A DNA stretch of 13,681 nucleotides, from NCBI GenBank assembly GCA_030616165.1, contig JAUWXV010000082.1, forward strand, positions 1 to 13,681. Direction: 5' to 3'. This document shows positions 1 through 5,630 of this stretch, in pieces. The stretch's first letter is position 1. Every line of letters starts with the position of its first letter. Under the pieces are notes generated by a model. It made no database searches. It had not been told where the DNA came from and saw only the letters and a list, made by a program, of their open reading frames with translations. The position numbers and the translations under genes are program-made. This stretch comes from a bacterium. GTDB taxonomy: Bacteria > SM23-31 > JAUVVT01.

Positions 1-290
1 ATTCATTTATACCTCCACAATTTTTAAAATTTATTTCTTCGCGTTTTTTGCGTAACTAAGGTGAAAAAGAACTTAATATTATATTGTATATAGTAATACA
101 AATACTCTTTATGTTTATTCATTTATTTTGAGAATGTTCAAAAATAATCTGTCGAGTAAATGAAGATATACTGAACCCCAAAACTTAATACAAAACTAAG
201 CGGAATTTTTAATACATAATTTTAGTATAAAACCAAAACAATAAAATGGGGTGGAATTATGGTAGGGTTTTACTAATTTGATAAATTTTT

Positions 291-353
291 GTCATTTTAT
301 GATAATATTTTACCATTTTATGATAATATTTTGTCATTTTGTGATAAAATGTG
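291..353. repeat. Three tandem 21-nt repeats
   Basis: Three consecutive 21-nt units start at 291, 312 and 333. Units 1 and 2 differ only in their first two bases. Unit 3 keeps the CATTTT-TGATAA core and is more diverged. Further ATGATAA/GTGATAA and TTATCA words continue to about 380, so the array has partial dyad symmetry. Iterons, a multi-site operator or simple slippage of AT-rich DNA are all possible; no replication or regulator gene is next to it. Confidence 0.7.
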
Positions 354-571
354 ATAAAAAATTATCATTTTTATCATTATTTTTATGTTAGTGAAAAATT
401 GAACTATTCATTATTCTATGCATTACAAGGGTTTACGAAAATATTTTTTTTTATTATTATGAAAAAACTACAATTTTTTTTCAGAAAAATGTGTAAATCA
501 TTAAATAATAAGATTATAGAGATTTCTACTATGATAAAATCCTTTCAATGACATAAATATTGACTTTTAAG

Positions 572-616
572 GCTGGAACACCATCGCCAGCAGAGAGGAC
601 AACCCGAGAGTCGTCC
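572..616. repeat. GC-rich double hairpin, REP-like
   Basis: Two adjacent short hairpins lie in otherwise AT-rich DNA: GCTGG/CCAGC (572-576 with 587-591) and GGACAAC/GTCGTCC (597-603 with 610-616, one mismatch). The second is followed by CCTAC, an ending also seen at the inverted repeat near 6059 and approximately at the palindrome near 13350. It looks like a small dispersed palindromic repeat rather than a terminator, because no gene abuts it. Confidence 0.45.
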
Positions 617-834
617 CTACAATTAACCCAAATCAATATATTACAATCGTATTCTATTTTCGTACTAAAGCTTTTTATTAACATTTCATTTTTAAGATTA
701 ATTTTTTAGAGTTCGTCGAAATATAAACAAGTTTCTGATTGTTATTGATAATAATATCATATTATAAATATAACAATAAATATTCGTTATGTCAAGAACT
801 ATTTTATTATTTTTACTAATTTGTTAAGATATTG

Positions 835-1161
835 CTATTGGTGATGGATAATTATTGTATAACCTGAATAAAAAAAAAGACCATATTTTTCTCTATAATC
901 TAAGTCTTGAGGATGATGAATGGTTAATTTAACACGTATCTTTTTACATTTATATAATGGTTTACCAGCTGGTTCATCCTTCAAAATAATATATACCATA
1001 TTTGACATTCAGATAATTTAATTTATTTTTATGCAAGGTAATCAGTTAAAGCATTTGCTTCAGCTATTGATAAGATATAAAGTTTTATTAACTTTGTAAT
1101 TGGTTGAGCTCTATATGTTTTAGTTCTTAAACGGTCAAATATTGCTCTTTTTTATTAGCAT
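835..1161 (-). pseudogene. Broken gene, possibly DUF1670-like
   Basis: On the minus strand a strong AGGAGG site precedes an ATG (1161-1159). That frame stops after eight codons, but after a one-base shift near a run of A the frame reads KRAIFDRLRTKTYRAQPITK and on to ...AEANALTDYLA, ending in a stop at 1031-1029. A second open piece in another frame starts at 999 with MVYIILKDEPAGKPLYKC and ends at 835 after about 54 residues. The pieces read like consecutive parts of one protein broken by indels and truncated at the C-terminus. The text reminds me of DUF1670 proteins, which are often found in mobile or multi-copy contexts, but this is from memory and unchecked. I see no intact copy in the window. 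Confidence 0.55.
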
Positions 1162-1840
1162 TTAACCTCCTACTGGTTTTTCATTAAATATAACAATCTT
1201 TTCAGCAGAGGGCAAATGGACTAATAGTTAATTTGCACACTATGTATACAAAATAAAAAAAAATAACCTTGACAAATTGCAAAAGTATTTTTATATTAAA
1301 TTAAAATATTAGTAATTTTAAAATATTTCATAATAGAAAGGTGGAATTTTTATAAATTACCGATTTTTTATTATATAATCGTAATTTACGAGTGAGCATT
1401 AAATTCTAATATTCCTGATATAAGATATGAATTTTATTGTTATAGATTGATGGAAAATGTTAAATATTTTCTATTATACTATATTTAATAACTTACTTGT
1501 AAATATACCTGAAATTGTTTCTGAATTGTTACCCTTCATATTAGTTTTCACATTTCTTGAAAATCTTTCTAATTATTGAGTTAAACAGAATTCCGAACAT
1601 AGCGCTATATGAAGTTGAAGTGAGAGATATCGGCTTAGCACGTCTCTTACTCGCTCTAAAAGTTTTGAGCCTGCCATATTAACATTATTGAGTTATCACT
1701 CTTATAAAATAACATGATAACTCTCTGATAGTTTAGTTGATTATAAGTTAGGTGGCTACATTCAAGATTTTTTGTGAACTTCGAGAAGTCACCTGCTTGA
1801 ACACTTTAAATATATCTTTAACAACGAAAGGAGGTTTCTA
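1162..1840. other. Non-coding stretch with promoter and hairpins
   Basis: No open frame worth calling lies between the broken gene and the gene at 1841. It holds a sigma70-like promoter (1269-1297) and four hairpins: 1353-1388 (12 bp, one bulged C); 1619-1651 (AGTGAGAGA with TCTCTTACT); 1690-1723 (GAGTTATCA with TGATAACTC, perfect 9 bp); and 1750-1794 (AGGTGGCT with AGTCACCT, one G-T pair). Such density suggests a structured leader, a small RNA or an ORF-less cassette. None matches an RNA family I recognise. Confidence 0.45.
1269..1297 (+). promoter_or_regulatory. Sigma70-like promoter, TTGACA-17-TATATT
   Basis: A perfect -35 box (TTGACA, 1269-1274) is followed after exactly 17 nt by TATATT (1292-1297), pointing towards the small genes at 1841 onward. 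The next start codon is more than 500 nt away, so a transcript would begin with a long hairpin-containing leader or be a separate RNA. Position and direction would suit a promoter reading into a cassette array, but a chance match in AT-rich DNA is possible. Confidence 0.45.
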
Positions 1841-2074
1841 ATGGCAACAAAAAAGGAAGTAAAACAATATGCAGTGCTCCACTATCGCACCGGGTTAACA
1901 CGGATAAATATTTACTTTACCGATGGCTCTTGGGATTATTATATTAATCTTGATCCAGCCCGCGCCATGCTTCTTGTCGACATACTTCGCAATGAGAAGC
2001 CGGTGTTCTGGACAGAGGGTCCGGATATTCTTTGGACTGGTCGGGAGCCTGTGGGAGAAGAGGAGGGCATTTAA
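1841..2074 (+). CDS. Hypothetical 77-aa protein
   Basis: I do not recognise this gene. It encodes a 77-residue soluble protein with no signal peptide or membrane segment. A beta-rich N-terminal half (AVLHYRTGLTRINIYF, then DGSWDYYINLD) is followed by a probable helix (PARAMLLVDILRNEK) and an acidic tail. AGGAGG lies 6 nt before the ATG, so the start is secure. The composition is visibly more GC-rich than the flanking DNA. An integron attC site begins about 90 nt after the stop codon, so this is most simply the gene of one integron cassette, in the usual orientation with attC downstream. No function can be given. The real gene call rests on the ribosome site, amino-acid composition and context. 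Confidence 0.75.
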   Translation: MATKKEVKQYAVLHYRTGLTRINIYFTDGSWDYYINLDPARAMLLVDILRNEKPVFWTEGPDILWTGREPVGEEEGI

Positions 2075-2164
2075 AAGCCATCTTCTGTTATCGATTTATC
2101 AGTGTTGATACAAACTTACCACAATAAGAAGATTCCAGATTTATTATTTTATTTACTGAATGAG

Positions 2165-2228
2165 GTCTAACAAGCGCTTGCAATCGACTTCGTTACCTCG
2201 CTATGACTGAAGCGCAGTGTTGTTAGGT
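2165..2228 (+). other. Integron attC recombination site
   Basis: The site starts with R''-type core GTCTAAC (2165-2171, fits RYYYAAC) and ends with R'-type core GTTAGGT (2222-2228, fits GTTRRRY). The arms between are complementary: GCGCTT (2174-2179) pairs with AAGCGC near 2210-2215, and AACA next to R'' pairs with TGTT next to R', leaving unpaired bases mainly in the 3' arm, as attC folding requires. The 5' arm TAACAAGCGCTTGCAATCGA closely resembles attC arms of environmental cassettes. Cassette exchange would occur at the G/TT of GTTAGGT. It sits between two small same-strand genes, as expected. No integrase gene is in the window. Confidence 0.75.
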
Positions 2229-2335
2229 CTAAAAGAGGGCTAATCGTCGATGGAATGATAACTCTTATTAAGCACTAATCAATCATAAGCAAAACAAAAA
2301 GCCGGTCTGGGGGGCTGGAGAAAAAGGAGGTTATT

Positions 2336-2629
2336 ATGCCGCTAAAAAAATCATCTCAACTTCCAAAAGATAATCAAGAATCAACTGTCAATAACAGCAG
2401 AGAACAGAAAGACAAAAAAACGAAAGTCATAGATTTCATTCGGGCTATTATTCGTCCTTTTCTGGCAATATCTTTTACCATAGGGGCGATTGTGTTGACT
2501 TTTATGGACGAGTTACCGGCAGAGGTAATAGGAACAGCAGCGACCACTATCGCAGCCTTTTATTTTGGCGAACGGTCTGCTCTTAAAAGGCCTGACGAGA
2601 AACGAGATGAAATAAGTGTAAAATCTTAA
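2336..2629 (+). CDS. Small membrane protein, holin-like
   Basis: This 97-aa protein has a charged, Q/K/N-rich N-terminus of about 30 residues. One clear membrane segment follows (about residues 40-60, IRPFLAISFTIGAIVLTFMD), then a weaker hydrophobic stretch (about 65-80, EVIGTAATTIAAFYFGERSA) and a charged tail. Size, the R-P-x-x-A start of the helix and the FYFGERSA ending recall small phage holin-like membrane proteins that permit endolysin passage or membrane leakage. No endolysin is nearby, so the role is unproven. AGGAGG lies 5 nt before the ATG. The gene follows the attC site by about 100 nt and would be the gene of the next cassette. A toxin or an uncharacterised membrane protein are alternatives. 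Confidence 0.7.
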   Translation: MPLKKSSQLPKDNQESTVNNSREQKDKKTKVIDFIRAIIRPFLAISFTIGAIVLTFMDELPAEVIGTAATTIAAFYFGERSALKRPDEKRDEISVKS

Positions 2630-2990
2630 GTATTAAATATTTGCAATTGTTAATATTAACCATTTACAGCAAAGAATAGTAATTTGCCTGATTAATAGTT
2701 AAATATGTAAGATAGTTTTCAAGTATGTTGTCCATAAGCAGTCATTGCAGGATATATTGTATTCAATTATTTATAAAATTCTTAAAATTATGCGCCATTG
2801 CGCTGTTGTACCTGGGGAAATAATTCACCGTCGTCAAACCAGAACATACATCAGCCACTGGTGTTTAAGAGGCGGTAGCCTATGATACTATATAGCGATC
2901 CAATTCCATACTTATGGTATCATAATGCTTGCTCCCCAACTATCTGTATGGCTATTGCCTTTATATTGTCACCCAAGAAAGGAGGAATCG
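2630..2990. other. Non-coding gap between small genes
   Basis: No gene is supported in this 361-nt gap. It contains a perfect 8-bp inverted repeat TATGATAC/GTATCATA (2881-2888 with 2917-2924) and an imperfect AAACCAG/CTGGTGTTT hairpin near 2836-2867. A possible degraded attC lies near 2654-2705 (TATTAAC ... GTTAAAT, with inner arms CAGCAAA and TTTGCCTG), but it lacks a consensus first core. The long gap between genes that each have their own ribosome site is typical of cassette arrays. Confidence 0.45.
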
Positions 2991-3185
2991 ATGGCTAAAT
3001 TAATCACAGTAAGTCGTGAGAAACTAAAAGCCTCTCTCCAAAAACTGGAGAAACTGGAGGCAAAGGACCCTCAATGGCAAAAAGAGAAGAAAGAAATGGA
3101 GAAGAGGGAGGCTGAAGAGAAAGCGCGCCGGGATGCCGTATTTGCGGCTAAAAAGGCGGAAAGACAAAGAAAGGAGGGAGAATAA
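2991..3185 (+). CDS. Small coiled-coil protein
   Basis: A 64-aa, highly charged K/E/R/A-rich protein. After a short start (MAKLITVSREKL) almost the whole chain is predicted helix with heptad-like spacing of L, M and A, so it should form a coiled coil. I chose the ATG at 2991 because AGGAGG sits 5 nt upstream. The same frame opens at 2925, but that would add a region without a ribosome site. The stop codon TAA overlaps by one base with the ATG of the next gene (TAATG), so the two are translationally coupled and probably act together. The function is unknown; a structural, scaffold or chaperone role for the partner is only a guess. Confidence 0.7.
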   Translation: MAKLITVSREKLKASLQKLEKLEAKDPQWQKEKKEMEKREAEEKARRDAVFAAKKAERQRKEGE

Positions 3186-3703
3186 TGGCTTTACAAACTT
3201 TTTTCTCATTAACACCAAAGAGCCCCAGAGTCAATTCCTACAACTCGGCTAATCCTACTGCCCCGTATGTTAATGCATATTTGTATAGTTATGGCGGTAT
3301 AACTTTTAGTTCGGGCTATTGGACCTTGGCAGGACAGTACAACAACGACGAAATCATCGTGGGATACGACCCCGTTGGGCTTAATGAACAGACCATAAGC
3401 AATACTATCAATGATATATATAGACGTTGTGTCATCCGCATATATTTTTATGGGAAAAATGTCAGCACAGAAAACGACTATATGCTGCTCTTTGCTCTCC
3501 GCGGGATAGGTGGTAATCCTAACGCACAGTTCTTTATTGGAAGCGATCTGGTGCGCACCGAACCGCTCACTGCAGATGAGCAGGTTCCAATACTGATACC
3601 CTGCCCGGGCGATGGAATTGGTATCAAGGTTTATATACGGCTGGCGTCTGATAGTTACTATGCTAGAATGGGCTTCAAAGGTGTGGATTGCTACTTGTTG
3701 TAG
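3185..3703 (+). CDS. Hypothetical beta-rich 172-aa protein
   Basis: I do not recognise the family. The 172-residue protein is rich in Y, S, G, N and alternating hydrophobic residues, with no signal peptide or membrane segment. Predicted strands run from about 25-60 (YVNAYLYSYGGITFSSGYWT) and 80-110 (RRCVIRIYFYG, YMLLFALRGIG) to a C-terminal set ending in GFKGVDCYLL. This suggests a beta-sandwich or jelly-roll domain, such as those in phage tail or capsid decoration proteins and lectin-like modules. It is coupled to the preceding coiled-coil gene by a TAATG overlap, with AGGAGG inside that gene's end. Codon composition is more GC-rich than in the surrounding host genes. Phage structural or secreted adhesin-like roles are speculative. 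Confidence 0.72.
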   Translation: MALQTFFSLTPKSPRVNSYNSANPTAPYVNAYLYSYGGITFSSGYWTLAGQYNNDEIIVGYDPVGLNEQTISNTINDIYRRCVIRIYFYGKNVSTENDYMLLFALRGIGGNPNAQFFIGSDLVRTEPLTADEQVPILIPCPGDGIGIKVYIRLASDSYYARMGFKGVDCYLL

Positions 3704-3879
3704 CGTGCCTGATTTAATCCATAGATGCCAGGCAAAGCATATAACTGCCACTCATAGCATTCATGTATTGACCAGTAATTTCGTGTTTATAAATCTTTGC
3801 GTTGTTAACGTGAAAAGGCGGGCAATCCAGCATATTTAGTTCCATGCCGTTTCGCCAAACCTGTTCTGCAAGGGCAGAT

Positions 3880-4056
3880 ATGCCTGAAACATTAGGCGAA
3901 AGAATCGGCAAGATTTTTTTAGAAGTGTTAAAAATAAAAGGTGTAGATAAGTATATCCTCATTCAAGATAATGGTAAAAATTCATGTTGGATAACAAAAA
4001 GCAAGAATTTTGGAGGTCTTTATGACTTGATAATAAAAAAACATTTTTTAATTTAG
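3880..4056 (+). CDS. Doubtful small ORF
   Basis: An open frame of 58 residues (MPETLGERIGKIFLEVLKIK...) starting at the ATG at 3880. The frame also extends upstream to 3814, with an alternative ATG at 3844. Ribosome-site support is weak. The text is protein-like, with a helix and then a KYILIQDNGK strand-turn, but I recognise no family. The start overlaps an inverted repeat (TTTCGCC near 3850, GGCGAAA near 3895), so the DNA may instead be structured non-coding sequence. The rest of 3704-4086 contains nothing I can name. Confidence 0.25.
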   Translation: MPETLGERIGKIFLEVLKIKGVDKYILIQDNGKNSCWITKSKNFGGLYDLIIKKHFLI

Positions 4057-4085
4057 TATTTTTAAGCTAATTATAATTAAAAATT

Positions 4086-4170
4086 GTGGAGGCGGCGGGA
4101 GTCGAATTCGCCAGAGGCGAACAAGCCCGCAAGGGCGTGCTTTACCCGCCTGAGGCGGGCCGCGTCCGAG
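4086..4170 (-). repeat. Second copy of ssrA 3' end, interrupted
   Basis: Positions 4086-4106 (21 nt) and 4160-4170 (11 nt) together reproduce the 33-nt 3' terminus of the tmRNA gene (4447-4479), in the same orientation and order, except for one base at the junction. They are split by a 53-nt hairpin block. Sequence identity stops at both outer ends. This is not a functional tmRNA end. It is the displaced fragment expected when an element inserts into ssrA and supplies a new 3' end. Confidence 0.85.
4107..4159. repeat. Three-hairpin insertion (REP-like)
   Basis: The 53-nt block consists of three perfect short hairpins in a row: TTCGCC-AGA-GGCGAA (4105-4119, sharing its first bases with the target), GCCC-GCAA-GGGC, and CCCGCC-TGA-GGCGGG (4145-4159). 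It is far more GC-rich than its surroundings and sits inside the T-loop of the displaced ssrA copy. It resembles dispersed palindromic repeats found in many bacterial genomes. Confidence 0.75.
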
Positions 4171-4186
4171 GATATTTATCAATAAG

Positions 4187-4405
4187 CTATTTACGTCTTT
4201 GTCCCGATTTAAGGAATTTTTCACGTTTTCGGGCAGCTTTATATTCATGAAATTCTTCTACATGAAGTAGATTAAAATCACCTATTATCTGCCCTCCTTT
4301 GGTTTGCTTACTTCGATGTTCTGTTAAACGACGATCTAAATTATTCGTTATCCCAACATACCTTTTTTCTGTATTTATACCTTCAAGAACGTAAACATAT
4401 ACCAT
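4187..4405 (-). CDS. Single-domain GIY-YIG endonuclease
   Basis: The 72-aa protein shows the GIY-YIG nuclease core: a VYVYVL strand for the GIY part, RYVGITNNLDRRLTEH for the YIG part with the family arginine and histidine spaced as usual, and EFHEYKAARKREKFLKSGQ carrying the conserved glutamate helix. These enzymes cut DNA using the tyrosines, arginine and a glutamate-bound metal. Related stand-alone proteins (UvrC/YhbQ-type) are usually about 80-95 residues, so this one is short at the C-terminus, ending just after KSGQRRK. It starts 18 nt past the tmRNA terminator hairpin with only a weak ribosome site, so it may be expressed by read-through from ssrA. It lies exactly between two copies of the ssrA 3' end, suggesting a role in its own insertion, similar to homing nucleases. 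Confidence 0.85.
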   Translation of the reverse strand: MVYVYVLEGINTEKRYVGITNNLDRRLTEHRSKQTKGGQIIGDFNLLHVEEFHEYKAARKREKFLKSGQRRK

Positions 4406-4418
4406 GAAATTACTCTAT

Positions 4419-4445
4419 AAAAAAATCCGCAGAATCTGCGGATTT
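4419..4445 (-). terminator. Rho-independent terminator of ssrA
   Basis: On the minus strand a perfect 10-bp stem (AAATCCGCAG/CTGCGGATTT, 4445-4436 with 4432-4423) with a 3-nt loop is followed by a run of T (4425-4419). It begins two bases after the tmRNA 3' end, so it ends the tmRNA transcript. It lies within the segment between the two ssrA 3' copies, so it may have come with the element. Confidence 0.85.
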
Positions 4446-4446
4446 A

Positions 4447-4479
4447 GTGGAGGCGGCGGGAGTCGAACCCGCGTCCGAG
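4447..4479 (-). repeat. Direct repeat: intact ssrA 3' end
   Basis: This 33-nt segment is the T-arm and 3' acceptor strand of the tmRNA plus one following C. The same sequence, interrupted by 53 nt, occurs at 4086-4170. It is the presumed insertion-site repeat. Confidence 0.85.
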
Positions 4480-4804
4480 AAGAACTCATTGAAAACATCT
4501 ACATACTTAGTCTGTCTATTATTTATTCTCCCGTTATGTCTCCAACAGACAGGATATATAACGGGATATCCCGAAAAATACAACTTACTATCCAGGGCAG
4601 ATAGTAAGCAGTCTTATCTAAAGCGACACTTCTTTAAGCCCCGATAAGAGAGAGCAAAAAGAAGCGAGCTGCTTAACTATTAAGCAGCCATTGCAAACGC
4701 ATTTCCGTCTGCAGTTAATCTTTTTCCAGCACTTTTTACTGGGTTTGCTGACTCCCAGGTATGCAGTTCTCAGCTCATTAATCCCGTCGAAACCTTTCGC
4801 CCCC
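4448..4804 (-). ncRNA. ssrA: tmRNA (transfer-messenger RNA)
   Basis: tmRNA rescues stalled ribosomes and tags the incomplete protein for proteolysis. The 5' end GGGGGCGAAAGGTTTCGACG (from 4804) pairs with the 3' end CGCCTCC-A to form a 7-bp acceptor stem with one G-T pair. The T-arm GCGGG-TTCGACT-CCCGC is intact. The resume codon GCA (4712-4710) starts the tag ADGNAFAMAA, followed by TAA and TAG in tandem. TTAACT just before the resume codon matches the E. coli context, and the -AA ending is the usual protease signal. The full CCA is not encoded. Pseudoknot-forming segments, such as ATAACGGGA with its complement TCCCGTTAT, are visible. Length is 357 nt, normal for the family. A TTGACA box is visible upstream (4865-4860), but no well-spaced -10 box goes with it. 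Confidence 0.97.
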
Positions 4805-4885
4805 TTAAAATAGATTTTATGATAAATTAAACTTATAAATGAAAGTTTTGTTCCATATTTGTCAAAATAAAATATTATTAATATT

Positions 4886-5629
4886 TTACCACTCTGCGAT
4901 TGTGACTCCAATATCAATAATGAAGTTATGTTCTCTTCTTTTAAATGAGGGCATCATATAATCATAGGCACCTAACCTAACAGCAATATCTTTAAATAGA
5001 TATAATTTAGCTCCTCCTCCCACAGAATATACAGGCTCTGTAAGAATAAGCCATAAACCAAAAACGCCAGCTCCAACTCCTGCAAAAAATCTGTGCTTTT
5101 TATGATATCCAGTGGCACTCAGGAATAATTGGAGATAACCACCTTCTTTTTTGTATGCATTCAATTTTAACTCCAGATTCAACCACTTATTAATTGTTCC
5201 GCCGCCGGCAAGTGAAATACCTTTCATTGATTTGTAGGAATCACCAGATGTATGTGTATGTTTATTAAAAATTATTAAAGAATATCCAATGAAAGCTTCG
5301 TGTGTCGGGTAATCGTAATCCCTAAGGTTTTTGGGCGTAACATAAATAAAAAAACCTTTTTCATTATATATTTGTTTTATTTTTTCGAGTTTTACTATAT
5401 TTTCCTTTGGATTATAAAATGGTGTCTTTCCTGATGGTATATATGTAATACTTACACTGTCCATTCTAACGAATTTACCATTCAATTTTCGTGAATTGAA
5501 TAATTCAATCGTTATTTTGTCCCCTTCTTTAAGTTGAACTTCTTGAGCATCAGTGTTTTCAATGATAACAAAGAAAAATAATAAAATAAGTTTAAAAGAA
5601 TATAATAAATACTTCTTTAGATTTAACAT
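4886..5629 (-). CDS. Predicted outer-membrane beta-barrel protein
   Basis: The protein is 247 aa from the ATG at 5629. It has a hydrophobic signal peptide (about residues 5-28, ending near NTDAQ) and a first domain of about 60 residues with LKEGDKITIELFNSRKLNGK, reminiscent of small SH3/Sm-like folds that often precede barrels. From about residue 105 it is an alternating aromatic and glycine-rich region with repeated strand patterns (SLAGGGTINKWLNLELKLNA, HRFFAGVGAGVFG, AKLYLFKDIAVRLGAYDY), ending in a strand finishing with W, as in outer-membrane barrels. An in-frame ATG exists 12 nt upstream at 5641, but the 5629 start has GGAG 6 nt away and begins one base after the stop of the preceding gene, so coupled translation is likely. 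The function is unknown. Confidence 0.75.
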   Translation of the reverse strand: MLNLKKYLLYSFKLILLFFFVIIENTDAQEVQLKEGDKITIELFNSRKLNGKFVRMDSVSITYIPSGKTPFYNPKENIVKLEKIKQIYNEKGFFIYVTPKNLRDYDYPTHEAFIGYSLIIFNKHTHTSGDSYKSMKGISLAGGGTINKWLNLELKLNAYKKEGGYLQLFLSATGYHKKHRFFAGVGAGVFGLWLILTEPVYSVGGGAKLYLFKDIAVRLGAYDYMMPSFKRREHNFIIDIGVTIAEW

Positions 5630-5630
5630 A

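Larger units (their letters stand above)
1..834. other. Gene-poor AT-rich stretch
   Basis: I see no gene here that I can support. The longest open frame (351-551, plus) encodes a low-complexity F/I/K/N-rich peptide, has no convincing ribosome site and looks like chance in AT-rich DNA. The stretch contains a 21-nt tandem repeat (291-353) and a GC-rich double hairpin (572-616), listed separately. With the broken gene that follows, it looks like decaying accessory DNA. Confidence 0.6.
4086..4479 (-). mobile_element. Putative GIY-YIG mini-element in ssrA
   Basis: The unit between the two ssrA 3'-end copies is about 360 bp. It contains the tmRNA terminator hairpin and one gene, the 72-aa GIY-YIG nuclease. 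Read in the ssrA direction the order is tmRNA with restored 3' end, terminator, nuclease gene, displaced 3' end. Direct repeats of a tRNA or tmRNA 3' end are the signature of site-specific insertion there. No integrase is present, so the nuclease is the only candidate for driving the insertion. A larger, now deleted island is the alternative. Confidence 0.6.

Noticed and set aside
291-353. CRISPR array
   Set aside because: The units abut with no spacers and are only 21 nt, so this is a plain tandem repeat.
351-551. 66-codon open frame in the left AT-rich region
   Set aside because: Low-complexity translation, no ribosome site, expected by chance in such AT-rich DNA.
2654-2705. Possible attC after the holin-like gene (TATTAAC ... 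GTTAAAT with CAGCAAA/TTTGCCTG arms)
   Set aside because: The first core starts with T instead of a purine and the pairing is interrupted; in AT-rich DNA this is too weak to list as a site.
3209-3751. 180-codon open frame antisense to the beta-rich gene
   Set aside because: The opposite frame has the ribosome site and coupled start; the antisense product has no recognisable features and no ribosome site.
3739-3810. Possible attC after the 172-aa gene (ATATAAC ... GTTAACG)
   Set aside because: Both cores break the consensus, and the inner arms TGCCACTC and CTTTGCGTT are not complementary.
4048-4248. Open frame on the minus strand downstream of the GIY-YIG gene
   Set aside because: Its C-terminal text (PPQAGKARPCG..., RLPPPP) is the translation of the hairpin block and the ssrA fragment in another frame; it is not a C-terminal extension of the nuclease.
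4805-4885. Consensus sigma70 promoter for ssrA
   Set aside because: A TTGACA box is present (minus strand, 4865-4860), but the nearest TATAAT-like hexamer is about 21 nt away, so the pair is not well spaced.
4618-4917. Open frame on the minus strand across 4618-4917
   Set aside because: It lies over the tmRNA gene and its upstream region; the translation is of the RNA gene, not a protein.
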